Shown here: in pieces, positions 36,272-45,590 of the stretch
Layout of the letters: every line of letters starts with the position of its first letter
How positions within the stretch are numbered: the stretch's first letter is position 1
NCBI GenBank assembly: GCA_051872395.1
Contig: JBJEDU010000031.1
Location: 3,578 to 67,577, forward strand
Source of the DNA: JBJEDU01 sp051872395
Lineage (GTDB): Bacteria; Bacillota_I; Bacilli_A; RFN20; CAG-826
DNA length: 64,000 bases
Direction of reading: 5' to 3'
Position numbers and translations under genes: made by a program
The notes under the pieces: model-generated
The model's input: only the letters and a program-made list of their open reading frames with translations
Database searches by the model: none
Told to the model about the DNA's origin: nothing

Positions 36272-37780
36272 TTAAATTGGTTTTGGCTTTTTTCTAATAA
36301 ATGAATAAATTAAATCTTCTTTTAATATTAGAAGTGTACCAATATAAATAATCGCATCTACTGCGACAATAATGATTAGTCTTAATAAATAAATTAATGA
36401 AGTTGAAGTTATGAAATTATTTAATAATAATTCAACTGGATGATATAAGAGAAGAGAAGCAACGGTAATTAAAATTCCTGCGATAAGTATTTTAAGTGTA
36501 TTCATATTAAATAATGCTTTTTTAATATATTTCCATGAATAAATCGCTAAATAAGTAAAAACACATAATTCTGATATTAATGTCGCGATAGCGATACCTA
36601 TCGCAGGATTATTTTTAAATACGAATATTCCAAATATTAAAGATAAAATTAGATTCAAACCGCTGCCACAAAGCAATGCGTATAAATAATGTTTTTCTTT
36701 CTTCATTGGAAGTAATATTTGACCATATATCATGTCTGATAAAGAATATGTCAGCATCATGATAGATAAAATAATTAAGACATATTTCGCGCTTCCATAA
36801 CTGGAATTGATATCGCTTGAGAAATTTCCAGAAATTAAACTGGTAATATCTTGACTTAAGATAGACATAGTAATTATTGCGGGAACAACAATAAATAAAC
36901 AAATGTTCATCGAGTATCGAGTTAAGTTAAAGAAAAATCTTTTATCTTCTTTTTCATAATAATACGCACTTCGAGGAACGAAGACTGTCGATAAAGAAGT
37001 CATGATAGATATGATAATATCGATTCCTTTAACACCAACAGAATATGAGGCAACTTCTTTTTTACTTTCATCGATAAAACCTAATGTAAATGTATCAATT
37101 TGATTATATAAAGATATGACAAAACTGATGACAGTGAGATTTATCATCGGCCTTATGAACATTTTTAAGTTATAAGGCATAGTTTTCTTAAAAGAAATAT
37201 ATTTTTTTGCGTTAATTAAATTGACGATTGTTGTAATCGCAGTATAAAGCGTGGTCAATAATGCGTAAATATAAATATCACTTGGAGAAGTGACAAAAGT
37301 CACGACTAAAATCGCTGATAAAGAAAGAGTGATGATCGAGCGAATAGCCATATAAAATTGCTTTTCTAACGCAATAAATAACCATTCAAAAGAAAATGCA
37401 CCAGTTAAGAAATTTAACGATAATAAAAATATTAATGTGTAATTTTCTTTTAATGCTGGAACCATTAAAACAGTTATAGACATTAAAATGAAAGATATGA
37501 TTGTTGTACACATTTGAATAATGACAAAAAGTTGTGCGACATTCGATAATTTTTCTTTATCATCACGAACTTTAACACATTCTCTTAAAGCGAGATTTGG
37601 AATACCAACTTTCGCTAAAATTAAAAAATATCCAATAAAGGTATTAATCCAGGTGTAAACACCTACCATTTCATCGCCTAAATAACGACATACCCATGGG
37701 AAAGTTATAAAAGACAATAATGTTAAAACAATAGTTCTAATAATATTGACAATAACGTTGATACGTATATTTTCTTTCAT
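36272..37780 (-). CDS. Polysaccharide flippase, Wzx-like
   Basis: This 502-aa polytopic protein (12-14 membrane segments) is of the oligosaccharide flippase/MOP family that moves lipid-linked glycan units across the membrane. The start (NVIVNIIRTIVLTLLSFITFPWVCRYLG) and the following YTWINTFIGYFLILAKVGIPNLALRE are typical. TAAAAT lies 8 nt before the ATG and no Shine-Dalgarno sequence is visible. It is divergent from the glycosyltransferase at 37894 and probably serves the same glycan. Confidence 0.88.
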   Translation of the reverse strand: MKENIRINVIVNIIRTIVLTLLSFITFPWVCRYLGDEMVGVYTWINTFIGYFLILAKVGIPNLALRECVKVRDDKEKLSNVAQLFVIIQMCTTIISFILMSITVLMVPALKENYTLIFLLSLNFLTGAFSFEWLFIALEKQFYMAIRSIITLSLSAILVVTFVTSPSDIYIYALLTTLYTAITTIVNLINAKKYISFKKTMPYNLKMFIRPMINLTVISFVISLYNQIDTFTLGFIDESKKEVASYSVGVKGIDIIISIMTSLSTVFVPRSAYYYEKEDKRFFFNLTRYSMNICLFIVVPAIITMSILSQDITSLISGNFSSDINSSYGSAKYVLIILSIMMLTYSLSDMIYGQILLPMKKEKHYLYALLCGSGLNLILSLIFGIFVFKNNPAIGIAIATLISELCVFTYLAIYSWKYIKKALFNMNTLKILIAGILITVASLLLYHPVELLLNNFITSTSLIYLLRLIIIVAVDAIIYIGTLLILKEDLIYSFIRKKPKPI

Positions 37781-37893
37781 ACTTAATCATTTTAATACAA
37801 AAATGATTTTGTGAATATATCAAATAAGTCAATATAATTGAAAAACCGATGATTTAATACACAAAATATTAAAAATAATTTAGAATAATATTA

Positions 37894-39087
37894 ATGAAAA
37901 TTTTAGTTGTTTCTCAATTTTATTATCCAGAAAATTTTATTATCACTAATCTTTGTGAATCTTTTGTTAAAGAAGGACATGATGTCACAGTTTTAACAGG
38001 AAAACCTAATTATGGCTATGACAAAATTATTGATGAATATAAAAAGATTAAATATGAAGAAATAAATGGTGTTAAAGTTCACCGAGTTAATTTATATCCT
38101 CGACATCGTTCTAGATTATCAATTATAAGAAACTATCTTTCATATTGGATGAACGCAAAAAGATTTGTTAGAAAACATAAAGAAATGAAATTCGATGTCG
38201 TATTTTCAATGAGCTTATCGCCTGTTACGATACTCGCTCCAGCAAACTTATATAAGAAAATACATAAAGTTCCTCATCTTGTTTATTGTGTAGATTTATG
38301 GCCAGAGTCGACAATCGTAACCCACGCAGTTAGAAAAGATTCCTTAGTGTATAAAATTCTTTATAAATGGAGTCAACTTCTTTATCAAAAAGCAGATAAA
38401 GTTTTGATATCATCGCCTTCTTTTGAAAAATATTTAAGAGATATATTAAAAATTAATTGTCCTATTGAAGTTTGTTATCAACCATCAATAATAGAAAATC
38501 ATGAAGAAATTATTCCTACTAAACTTAATGATGGTTTTAATATTGTTTATTGTGGAAATATTGGTTCAATTCAATGGATGGAAAACGTTCCAGAAATTAT
38601 GAGCTTGGTCAAAAATAAAAATATATATTTTCACATTATTGGTATGGGACCAAAAAGTGAATTACTAAAAGAAAATATTAAAAAATATCATGTTGAGAAT
38701 AATGTTATTTATCACGGACCAATTATTGCAAAAGTCGCAAGTGGATATTTATTATCCGCGGATTTATTATATGTCTCTTTACTTGCGGATGGATATGTAG
38801 GACAAACCATTCCCAATAAATTAAATTTTTATATGACCTTTAAAAAACCAATTTTTGGAGTGATTAAAGGTGATGGATTAACCGCTTTAAAACAATCTGG
38901 AAATAATTTTTATAGTGAATTTAATGTGAACGATATCGCTAACAAAATTGATGAAATTGCTTTGATGGATAAAAAAGAACTCGAAACAATTGGAGAAAGC
39001 AATTACCAGTATTATTTATCAAATTATTGTTTAAAAACCGCTTCAAATAAAATAATTTCGTCTTTAAAAGAGATTGTTAATAAATAG
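37894..39087 (+). CDS. Glycosyltransferase, GT4, WbuB-like
   Basis: This GT-B glycosyltransferase (397 aa) starts MKILVVSQFYYPENF with PNYGYDKI soon after, the signature of WbuB/WcaI-like enzymes that add a sugar to lipid-linked glycans. The donor-binding half contains IVYCGNIGSIQWMENVPEI and IPNKLNFYMTFKKPIFG (nucleotide-sugar site). TAGAAT lies 7 nt before the ATG without a Shine-Dalgarno sequence. Its 3' end overlaps the convergent glycosyltransferase gene by 24 bp. Confidence 0.9.
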   Translation: MKILVVSQFYYPENFIITNLCESFVKEGHDVTVLTGKPNYGYDKIIDEYKKIKYEEINGVKVHRVNLYPRHRSRLSIIRNYLSYWMNAKRFVRKHKEMKFDVVFSMSLSPVTILAPANLYKKIHKVPHLVYCVDLWPESTIVTHAVRKDSLVYKILYKWSQLLYQKADKVLISSPSFEKYLRDILKINCPIEVCYQPSIIENHEEIIPTKLNDGFNIVYCGNIGSIQWMENVPEIMSLVKNKNIYFHIIGMGPKSELLKENIKKYHVENNVIYHGPIIAKVASGYLLSADLLYVSLLADGYVGQTIPNKLNFYMTFKKPIFGVIKGDGLTALKQSGNNFYSEFNVNDIANKIDEIALMDKKELETIGESNYQYYLSNYCLKTASNKIISSLKEIVNK

Positions 39088-40221
39088 ATCAATCTTATTA
39101 TTTACTTTGGTTAGTGAATATAATTCATTAACTTTTTTATATCCGTTATTTTTAATTTCTTCTTTTTCTTGTTCACTCATTTCCATAACTTTTTTAAGCG
39201 CTGAAAATAAGGAATCTTCAATTGGTTCTTCTAACCATATTATTTCATTTTTAAATATCTTATGTAGGATAGTGGATTTCGTTGAAATCACAATAGTGCG
39301 ACTCGATAAATATTCAATGACTTTACTTGGAACAGAATATTTATCTATATCTTCTTTGACATTTCTTGGATTGATACTCGCTAAACTGTTTTCTTCATAT
39401 ATTTGAGTTTTGTTCATGTCGAGATTTCCAATATATTTGATATCGCATCCTTTAATTGCTTCATTTAGTTCATCAATATTTTCATGGTGACCAGAAATTA
39501 TTAAAGATACTTCATCAGTGTTTAATTTTTTATAAGCTTCTATTAGTTCATAAATCCCGAATTGTTTTAATAAGGTTCCTCCATAATAAAAATATGGTTT
39601 ACCATTATTAATTTCTTTATTTAATTGAATATTTCTTTGGTTTGATAAACCTTCGTTAATAATATGTGGTTTATTATGAATGTTATATAGAGTATTTAAA
39701 TTATCATTCAATGCAATATATCCGTTGAAATCATTACATTCTTTAAGTAATTTTTCTTTATAACTATCACTTACAAATGAGATGTAATTTGGAGAATCGG
39801 TTAATATTCCTATAAGAGGATAGTTAAACTTTTTGTTTAGTTTTTTAGCGATATAAATAGAAGTCATGTTCATCGTTTCTACGAAGATGATTGGTTTATT
39901 TTTTAAAGATAATTTTTTAATTATTTTTTGACATTCTAAGTAATAATAAATTGTTCTTAAATATTTATTTTTATAAATTTTTAAATAGTGATATTTAATA
40001 TTATTTATAGTAGATGTTTTTGAATTTCTATCGATATTAACACAACTTTTTTCATATGGACGAATAGAAAAGACATAGACTTTATTAGAAAAAGATAAGG
40101 CGTTTATCATCTTATTATGAAAATTGACGCTGGAGGGATTTAAAGTCTTTTTCCATCCCTTTTTGAAATTTTCAAATTCATCATTTTCTTGTGCAGTTGT
40201 GATATAGATGATATCTCTCAT
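39064..40221 (-). CDS. Glycosyltransferase, GT-B fold
   Basis: This 385-aa protein has the two-Rossmann GT-B layout: an N-terminal acceptor part, then PYFYYGGTLLKQFGIYELIEAYKKL, VSLIISGHHENIDEL, IKYIGNLDMNK and SVPSKVIEYLSSRTIVIS (donor-sugar site) as in GT4 enzymes. It starts 4 bp inside the end of the upstream glycosyltransferase gene, so these two form a minus-strand operon. Its last 24 bp overlap the convergent WbuB-like gene on the other strand. Confidence 0.85.
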   Translation of the reverse strand: MRDIIYITTAQENDEFENFKKGWKKTLNPSSVNFHNKMINALSFSNKVYVFSIRPYEKSCVNIDRNSKTSTINNIKYHYLKIYKNKYLRTIYYYLECQKIIKKLSLKNKPIIFVETMNMTSIYIAKKLNKKFNYPLIGILTDSPNYISFVSDSYKEKLLKECNDFNGYIALNDNLNTLYNIHNKPHIINEGLSNQRNIQLNKEINNGKPYFYYGGTLLKQFGIYELIEAYKKLNTDEVSLIISGHHENIDELNEAIKGCDIKYIGNLDMNKTQIYEENSLASINPRNVKEDIDKYSVPSKVIEYLSSRTIVISTKSTILHKIFKNEIIWLEEPIEDSLFSALKKVMEMSEQEKEEIKNNGYKKVNELYSLTKVNNKIDLFINNLF

Positions 40222-41312
40222 TTATTTATCAATCCTTTAAATAATTCGATATGTTGGGCGACTGATTTTTCAATCGTGTTTTCCTTCGCAGTTTTTATTA
40301 CTTCGTTTTTATTAATTGTTGATATGTTATTTAACGCATTAATTATTTCATCGAAATTATTAATATTTACTAGATAGCCATTTACTTGATTTTTAATAAG
40401 TTTTTTTCCACTTATTACATTCATTGAGCAAATAACTGGTAAGCCTTGAGAAAATGCTTCATTGACAGAATGGCCATAAATATCTTCTTTTGATAAAGTA
40501 ATGTAATAATCACAACAAGATAATAATTCTAACAAAGATGATTTCTTTAAAAATGGAACAAGATAAATATTATGAATGTTATTTTCTTTTATATATTTGA
40601 TATATTTATCTTTCTCTTTCCCATCACCAATAATCACTAAGGATTCTTTTCTTAACGAAAAGATTTCTAATAATTTGAAATTATTTTTTCTTTTGATGAA
40701 TTGACCACTGGTGACAAAAATTTTCCCTTTGGTAGGAAGATTATATTCTTTTAATATTCTTTCTTTAATTACAGGTTCTATATCAGTAGTTTTTATTTCA
40801 TTTTCGTAAATTGTTGAATAAATATAATGATTAATTTTTTCTTCTTTCGCCCCATATTGAATTAGATATGGATCAGCTTCTAGACCAGGAGAGAAAAAAA
40901 TTGATGCATGATTAATGAATTTAGTTTTTAAATATCGCTTGATGAAATTCGTCTTTTTAACGATTCCTCCATTGATATATAACACATATGGAATATGATG
41001 CTTAATCATATAATTTAATGCGATGATTTCAGTAAAAGTTGAATACCCATTCATGATGATAATATCAAATTCATGATGATGTTTTTTGATATATTCTTTT
41101 AATTTAAAACTTAATGAATTTTCTCTTCCAATATATCCATGTTTAAAAGTAATAGATTTAAAATTATATTTTTTTTCATTATAAAATTCTTTTTTTCTAT
41201 CTTTCGCTGAATCTCTTTCGAAGATGACAGTTAAATCTATTTCTTTAGCAATACCATTAAATAAACTTACTTTATAAGGCGCTTTATGATTGAAGACAAA
41301 TAAGACTTTCAT
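40218..41312 (-). CDS. Glycosyltransferase, GT4
   Basis: This 364-aa enzyme has a GT-B fold. The N-terminal part includes KVLFVFNHKAPYKVSLFNGI; the donor part has KIFVTSGQFIKRKNNFKLLEIF, VIIGDGKEKDKYI and the E-x7-E-like YGHSVNEAFSQGLPVICS, typical of GT4. It likely builds the same surface glycan as its neighbours. On the minus strand TATAAT lies 8 nt before the ATG with no Shine-Dalgarno sequence. Confidence 0.9.
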   Translation of the reverse strand: MKVLFVFNHKAPYKVSLFNGIAKEIDLTVIFERDSAKDRKKEFYNEKKYNFKSITFKHGYIGRENSLSFKLKEYIKKHHHEFDIIIMNGYSTFTEIIALNYMIKHHIPYVLYINGGIVKKTNFIKRYLKTKFINHASIFFSPGLEADPYLIQYGAKEEKINHYIYSTIYENEIKTTDIEPVIKERILKEYNLPTKGKIFVTSGQFIKRKNNFKLLEIFSLRKESLVIIGDGKEKDKYIKYIKENNIHNIYLVPFLKKSSLLELLSCCDYYITLSKEDIYGHSVNEAFSQGLPVICSMNVISGKKLIKNQVNGYLVNINNFDEIINALNNISTINKNEVIKTAKENTIEKSVAQHIELFKGLINK

Positions 41313-41363
41313 TATTTAATATTATAAACAATTTATAATAATAAATGTTAATATAGTTTTTGT

Positions 41364-42047
41364 ATGGATAACAAATTAAATTGGGAACAAATATTTCATG
41401 AAATTAGCCAAAAAGAATATTTTAAAAATCTTTTATTTTTCATTGATGATGAATATAAAAATTATCCTTGTTGTCCTAAAAAAGAAGAAATATTTAAAGC
41501 CTTTGAACTCGTTGATTTTAATAAAATTAAAGTAGTCATTATTGGACAAGACCCATACATCAATGAAAATGAAGCGATGGGTTTAGCGTTCTCTATTAAT
41601 AAAGGAAATAAACTACCTCCATCATTAATAAATATCTATAAAGAAATCGAATTAGAATTTCATTTGAAGATGGATTTTTCTGATGGAGACTTAACTTATT
41701 TAGCAAATCAAGGTGTATTGCTACTAAACGCTTATTTATCTACTAGACTTCATCAATCATTAGCCCATAACAAGAAAGAATATCAATTATTATTTATTGA
41801 TATACTCAAATATATCGAACAAAACGATAGTCCTATTGTCTATTTATTATGGGGAAGTTTCGCAAAAAAATATAAAAAATATATTACTAATAAAAATCAT
41901 TTAGTTTTAGAAAGCAATCACCCTAGTCCATTAAGTGCGAATCGTGGAGGTTGGTTTAATAATAATCATTTCATTCAATGCAATGAATATTTGAAAAATA
42001 AAGGCCAAGAGATAATTTATTGGACAAACACAAATAAAAATATATAA
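41364..42047 (+). CDS. ung: Uracil-DNA glycosylase, family 1
   Basis: This enzyme removes uracil from DNA. At 227 aa it is the family length. Motif A is GQDPYI, keeping the catalytic Asp and the Tyr that excludes thymine but with Ile where nearly all members have His. The Asn motif LLLNAYLS and motif B HPSPLS (catalytic His) are intact. TATAGT lies 6 nt before the ATG and another TATAAT 24 nt before it, with no Shine-Dalgarno sequence. Divergent from the glycosyltransferase pair. Confidence 0.94.
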   Translation: MDNKLNWEQIFHEISQKEYFKNLLFFIDDEYKNYPCCPKKEEIFKAFELVDFNKIKVVIIGQDPYINENEAMGLAFSINKGNKLPPSLINIYKEIELEFHLKMDFSDGDLTYLANQGVLLLNAYLSTRLHQSLAHNKKEYQLLFIDILKYIEQNDSPIVYLLWGSFAKKYKKYITNKNHLVLESNHPSPLSANRGGWFNNNHFIQCNEYLKNKGQEIIYWTNTNKNI

Positions 42048-42054
42048 TTTGTCT

Positions 42055-42132
42055 TGGGAGCTTGTATAACAGGCTGAGAGGATTCTTCTTAGAATCGACC
42101 GTACCTGATCTAGGTAATTCTAGCGGAGGGAA
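42055..42132 (+). ncRNA. TPP riboswitch (THI element)
   Basis: The thi-box consensus is clear: GGGAGCTTG at the 5' side, then CTGAGAG, GACCGTACCTGATC, GGTAATTCTAGCGGAGGGAA at the 3' side. It binds thiamine pyrophosphate and controls the thiT-like transporter gene that starts 50 nt later. It begins only a few bases after the ung stop. Confidence 0.96.
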
Positions 42133-42149
42133 TTATTTTTTAATTAGCC

Positions 42150-42180
42150 CTCCTCCTATTTGACGAAATGGAGGATTTTT
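42150..42180 (+). terminator. Riboswitch expression platform: hairpin with T-run over the RBS
   Basis: TCCTCC (42151-42156) plus TATTT pairs with AAAT plus GGAGGA (42167-42175), one bulged base, followed by TTTTTT that ends directly at the start codon. The GGAGG of the stem is also the ribosome-binding site. The alternative partner of CCCTCC (42148-42153) is GGAGGG at 42125-42130 in the riboswitch's own closing strand. TPP binding would thus free CCTCC to hide the RBS and form a terminator. Confidence 0.7.
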
Positions 42181-42181
42181 T

Positions 42182-43216
42182 ATGTCAAAAGAACTAAAAT
42201 GGGGCGCGCTTATCGCAATAATCGCTGCTTCAATTTACGCAGTATTTGGACAACTATTAATTGTCAACAATACAGTTATTAGTGTTGTCAACTCTTTTAC
42301 TGCTGATGTAAACGCTGTACTACCAAATAGTTACGTTGTTGGTATAGTTGTTATTTTATTAATCTTAATTAATGTTGGTATATTAATTACCAATTTATTA
42401 GTTAATAAACCAAATAAATGGCTCGCGCCTCTTACTGCGGGACTTTTATTATTAACTGGAATTGTGTATTTTTATACTCCAACAATTTTTGTCGCTGCAA
42501 CCAATTTAGAAAATGTTGATGTTACCTCAATTTTTACCGCATCAAAGCCATCAACATTATTTGGTTTAGTGGAAGATGCCGCTGATGTTGTTTTTGCTGG
42601 TGGTGCTTCAACAATTAACGGATTAGTTTCTATTATCTTATCTATTGTTTTCATTAGAGAAGTATTCAAGACATCAGTAATTACTGTTAAAGATATTGCT
42701 GAAATGGCTTCTTTAGTAGGATTGGCTTTAGTATTAGATTTAGCAATTTTCAAATTGAAAGTCGTTCCTAATGGTGGATCAATTTCTTTAGTTATGGTTC
42801 CACTTTTTATTATTGCTTTAAGAAAAGGACCACTTAAAGGTGTCATCGCATGTGGTATTGTTTTTGGTTTCATTAGTTGTTTGATTGATGGTTATGGTAT
42901 TGTTACTTATCCATTTGATTATTTATTAGGATTTGGAAGTATCGCTTTAGCGGGATTCTTTAGAAAATTCATTTTTAGAGAAGATGGAAAAATTACTGTT
43001 AGTAGTTGTTTATTTTTACTATTAGCAGTCTTTGTTGGTGTCTTTGGTCGATTTGTGGCTTCAACAATTTCTGGAATTATTTTATATGGAACTGATTTAG
43101 TTGGTTCAATGATTTATCAATTAACTTATTTAGCGCCTTCTTCAATTATTGTTTTAATTGCGTTATTCTTACTTTATAAACCACTCATTGTCATTAATAG
43201 TCGCTTTAAAGCATAG
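42182..43216 (+). CDS. thiT: ThiT-like thiamine transporter S component with N-terminal extension
   Basis: The C-terminal ~180 residues match ThiT, the thiamine-binding S component of ECF transporters: LALVLDLAIFKLKVVPNGGS then ISLVMVPLFIIALRKGP, and GFGSIALAGFFRK. Standard ThiT is about 190 aa; here about 155 more residues with three or four membrane segments precede it (residues 1-165). A TPP riboswitch directly upstream supports thiamine as the substrate. The shared ECF energising module is not in the window. Confidence 0.88.
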   Translation: MSKELKWGALIAIIAASIYAVFGQLLIVNNTVISVVNSFTADVNAVLPNSYVVGIVVILLILINVGILITNLLVNKPNKWLAPLTAGLLLLTGIVYFYTPTIFVAATNLENVDVTSIFTASKPSTLFGLVEDAADVVFAGGASTINGLVSIILSIVFIREVFKTSVITVKDIAEMASLVGLALVLDLAIFKLKVVPNGGSISLVMVPLFIIALRKGPLKGVIACGIVFGFISCLIDGYGIVTYPFDYLLGFGSIALAGFFRKFIFREDGKITVSSCLFLLLAVFVGVFGRFVASTISGIILYGTDLVGSMIYQLTYLAPSSIIVLIALFLLYKPLIVINSRFKA

Positions 43217-43242
43217 TATTCAAAAACTTGTAATTAATATTG

Positions 43243-43271
43243 AAATCCTTGTCAAAACGGCAAGGATTTTT
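43243..43271 (+). terminator. Intrinsic terminator of thiT
   Basis: AAATCCTTG (43243-43251) pairs with CAAGGATTT (43261-43269), followed by T residues. Confidence 0.82.
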
Positions 43272-43444
43272 CATATTATTTACATTTTTAAACTGATTTT
43301 ACGTATAATTTTTCGTTTTAAAGAAATCCTTTCATTTTAAATTTTTATTTTCGAATTTATTTATGAGTAAAATTCAGCATATAGTATTTATATATTTCTT
43401 GACTTAAATATGTTATATTTATTAAGACAAATGAGGTTTTGTGT

Positions 43445-44596
43445 ATGGAAGAAAAAGAGATCAAAAAAATAAACGAAAAAGTTGAAAAAGAAGCAATAGA
43501 AAACGTTGCTTCAAATGAGGAAAATGTCGTTAAAGAAAGTGTTACAGTCACTAACACTGAAGAAGAAAAAGTTGATGGTGATGCACCTTCAAATGAAGAA
43601 ACTACAAATAACGAAGAAGTCGTTGCGACAGTGAATAATGTTAAATTAGTGAGAGAAAAAGAACCTGAAGTTGAAATTGGTAAACAAGTATCAGTTAAAG
43701 GTGAAACAATTACTAATCTCGATGATATTGAAAACGAAAGATTAACTTTCTATACCGATTATAAAAAACGTCAAAAAAGATCTAACATTTTAGCGATTGT
43801 TGTTGTCGCCTTTATCGCTTTGATTGCCTTCTTTATTTTCTCTGGAAATGATGTTTTAAAAATTATTGGTTGGGTCATCGCCGGTTTATTAATTCTCGGC
43901 ATGATTTTAAATTATGCTTTGTTTAAAAGAAAAACTCCTGACCTCACTCAAAAATATATCGAAAAAATAAATAAGTTATCTAATGCTTATGTATTTGGAC
44001 TCAGTGAATTAAAAGATACAGTTTCTGATTCTTTAGAAAAGATGCCCTTAAGTGAGATTATCGCTGATAAAGTGTATGTCAATTTAGTTAAAATTGGTAG
44101 CCGTAATATTGTTTATGGTGCTTATAAAGAGTCTCATTTTAAAGTGTGCGATTTAGCGCTTTACACTCACGGAGAAAAGCAAGAACAAAAAGCTGCGTTC
44201 GTGGGTAAATATATTACTTATCCAAATAGTTTAAAATTTGATGGTCGAATTATTATTAACGTATGTGGTGAAAAGCCTATGGATTTACCGACTGACATTT
44301 TGGATTTAGAGAAAAAATTCAGTGAAGATTCATTAACAATATACGCTCCTGAAGGATTAGATTATAAAGATGTCATCAAAGAAAAATTCTTGAATAAATT
44401 AAAGAAAATCGAATTAAAAGACCACTTGCTCAATATTAATGTTGTCTTATGGGGTGGTCATTCCGCGGTATTTTTATCATATGATGATACAGTCATTTCT
44501 TTACCATTTGACAAAGAATATGACCAATCATCTATTAAACAATATCGTAATAATTTAATGGATATCTTAGACCTTTTAGCAAGTATTAATAAATAA
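43445..44596 (+). CDS. Membrane protein with acidic N-terminus, DUF3137-like C-terminus
   Basis: The 383-aa protein starts with about 110 acidic, disordered-looking residues, then two membrane segments (about 119-139 and 143-164), then a cytoplasmic domain. The domain's segments (FVGKYITYPNSLKFDGRIII, DSLTIYAPEG, HSAVFLSYDD, final YRNNLMDILDLLASIN) resemble DUF3137 proteins; this is a tentative match. The ATG at 43445 is preferred to the TTG at 43439; AATGAGG lies before it. It begins the run leading to tsaE-tsaB-rimI-tsaD. Confidence 0.65.
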   Translation: MEEKEIKKINEKVEKEAIENVASNEENVVKESVTVTNTEEEKVDGDAPSNEETTNNEEVVATVNNVKLVREKEPEVEIGKQVSVKGETITNLDDIENERLTFYTDYKKRQKRSNILAIVVVAFIALIAFFIFSGNDVLKIIGWVIAGLLILGMILNYALFKRKTPDLTQKYIEKINKLSNAYVFGLSELKDTVSDSLEKMPLSEIIADKVYVNLVKIGSRNIVYGAYKESHFKVCDLALYTHGEKQEQKAAFVGKYITYPNSLKFDGRIIINVCGEKPMDLPTDILDLEKKFSEDSLTIYAPEGLDYKDVIKEKFLNKLKKIELKDHLLNINVVLWGGHSAVFLSYDDTVISLPFDKEYDQSSIKQYRNNLMDILDLLASINK

Positions 44597-44602
44597 ATTT
44601 TT

Positions 44603-45130
44603 ATGGGATATTTTGGTCATTGGTTAGCGATAAAATCTTTTAAACATGACGGTACCTTACATCGTATTTGGGACCGTGGTTTAGTATTGGAAAATACCGA
44701 TGAATATGTCATCATCGCATCTAAAAGAGCGAAAGTCGTTGAAACTAATGGTCGTAGTTGGTTTACAAGAGAACCCGCAGTAACAATTTTTTCAAAAACT
44801 CATTGGTGGAATGTCATCTGCATGATTAAAAATGATGGTATTCATTATTATTGTAATATCGCTTCACCAGCGTTAATTGATAAAGGCTTCATCAAATATA
44901 TTGATTATGACCTTGATGTTAAATTGTTTCCAAACGACTACACTCGTGTTTTAGATGAGAAAGAATATTCTATACATAAAAAAGTGTATTCATATGGAGA
45001 AAAGTTAGATCAAGTTCTTCATATTGAAATGCAAAATATATTAGAAAAAATGCATAATAGGGAATTCCCTTTTCAAGATGAAACCATATCATCTTATTAT
45101 GATAAATTTTTAGGAATGATTAAAAAATGA
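44603..45130 (+). CDS. DUF402 nucleoside phosphatase-like protein (YgaC/Ntdp family)
   Basis: At 175 aa it matches the DUF402 family, whose Staphylococcus/Bacillus members hydrolyse nucleoside tri- and diphosphates. Matching segments: AIKSFKHDGTLHRIWDRGLVL near the N-terminus, WWNVICMIKNDGIHYYCNIASP in the middle, FIKYIDYDLDVKLFPND with the metal-binding acidic residues. It overlaps tsaE by 4 bp (ATGA), so it is the first gene coupled to the t6A block. Confidence 0.82.
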   Translation: MGYFGHWLAIKSFKHDGTLHRIWDRGLVLENTDEYVIIASKRAKVVETNGRSWFTREPAVTIFSKTHWWNVICMIKNDGIHYYCNIASPALIDKGFIKYIDYDLDVKLFPNDYTRVLDEKEYSIHKKVYSYGEKLDQVLHIEMQNILEKMHNREFPFQDETISSYYDKFLGMIKK

Positions 45131-45585
45131 ATTATTTATATTCAAAAGAAATTAATATAAAAAATCTTGATGAACTCGTACTTTTTTCCAAGAAATTAAA
45201 TTCTAATTTAATAAATGGAGATACCGTTTTACTTTCGGGTGACTTAGGGGCAGGAAAAACTACTTTAGTGAAATATGTCGCTAAAGAAAATAATGTTAAA
45301 GATAAGGTAATATCACCAACATTTAATATTATGAAAATATATTTATCAGGTGAAAGACCAATCGTGCATATTGATGCTTATCGCTTAAATGAATCTAATA
45401 TTGATATTGGTTTAGAAGAATATATTGGCACTGAACGAGGATTAACTTTTATTGAATGGCCGTATTTTATTGAAAAATACATTCCATTAAATAATATTCT
45501 TATTGAGATTTATAATCCCAATAATGATGACTCTCGCCTCATTGTTATTAAAACTAACAAATTAGATATTTTAAAGGACTTATAA
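45127..45585 (+). CDS. tsaE: tRNA t6A synthesis ATPase TsaE
   Basis: TsaE is the P-loop ATPase of the TsaBDE complex that makes N6-threonylcarbamoyladenosine at position 37 of ANN-decoding tRNAs. The 152-aa protein has Walker A GDLGAGKTTLVK, ISPTFNI, HIDAYRL and FIEWPYFI, all family hallmarks. It overlaps the DUF402 gene and lies 5 bp before tsaB. Confidence 0.96.
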   Translation: MNYLYSKEINIKNLDELVLFSKKLNSNLINGDTVLLSGDLGAGKTTLVKYVAKENNVKDKVISPTFNIMKIYLSGERPIVHIDAYRLNESNIDIGLEEYIGTERGLTFIEWPYFIEKYIPLNNILIEIYNPNNDDSRLIVIKTNKLDILKDL

Positions 45586-45590
45586 AATTT

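Noticed and set aside
43158..43340. 60-codon frame across the end of thiT and its terminator
   Set aside because: It overlaps thiT in another frame and runs through the terminator hairpin; no start site.
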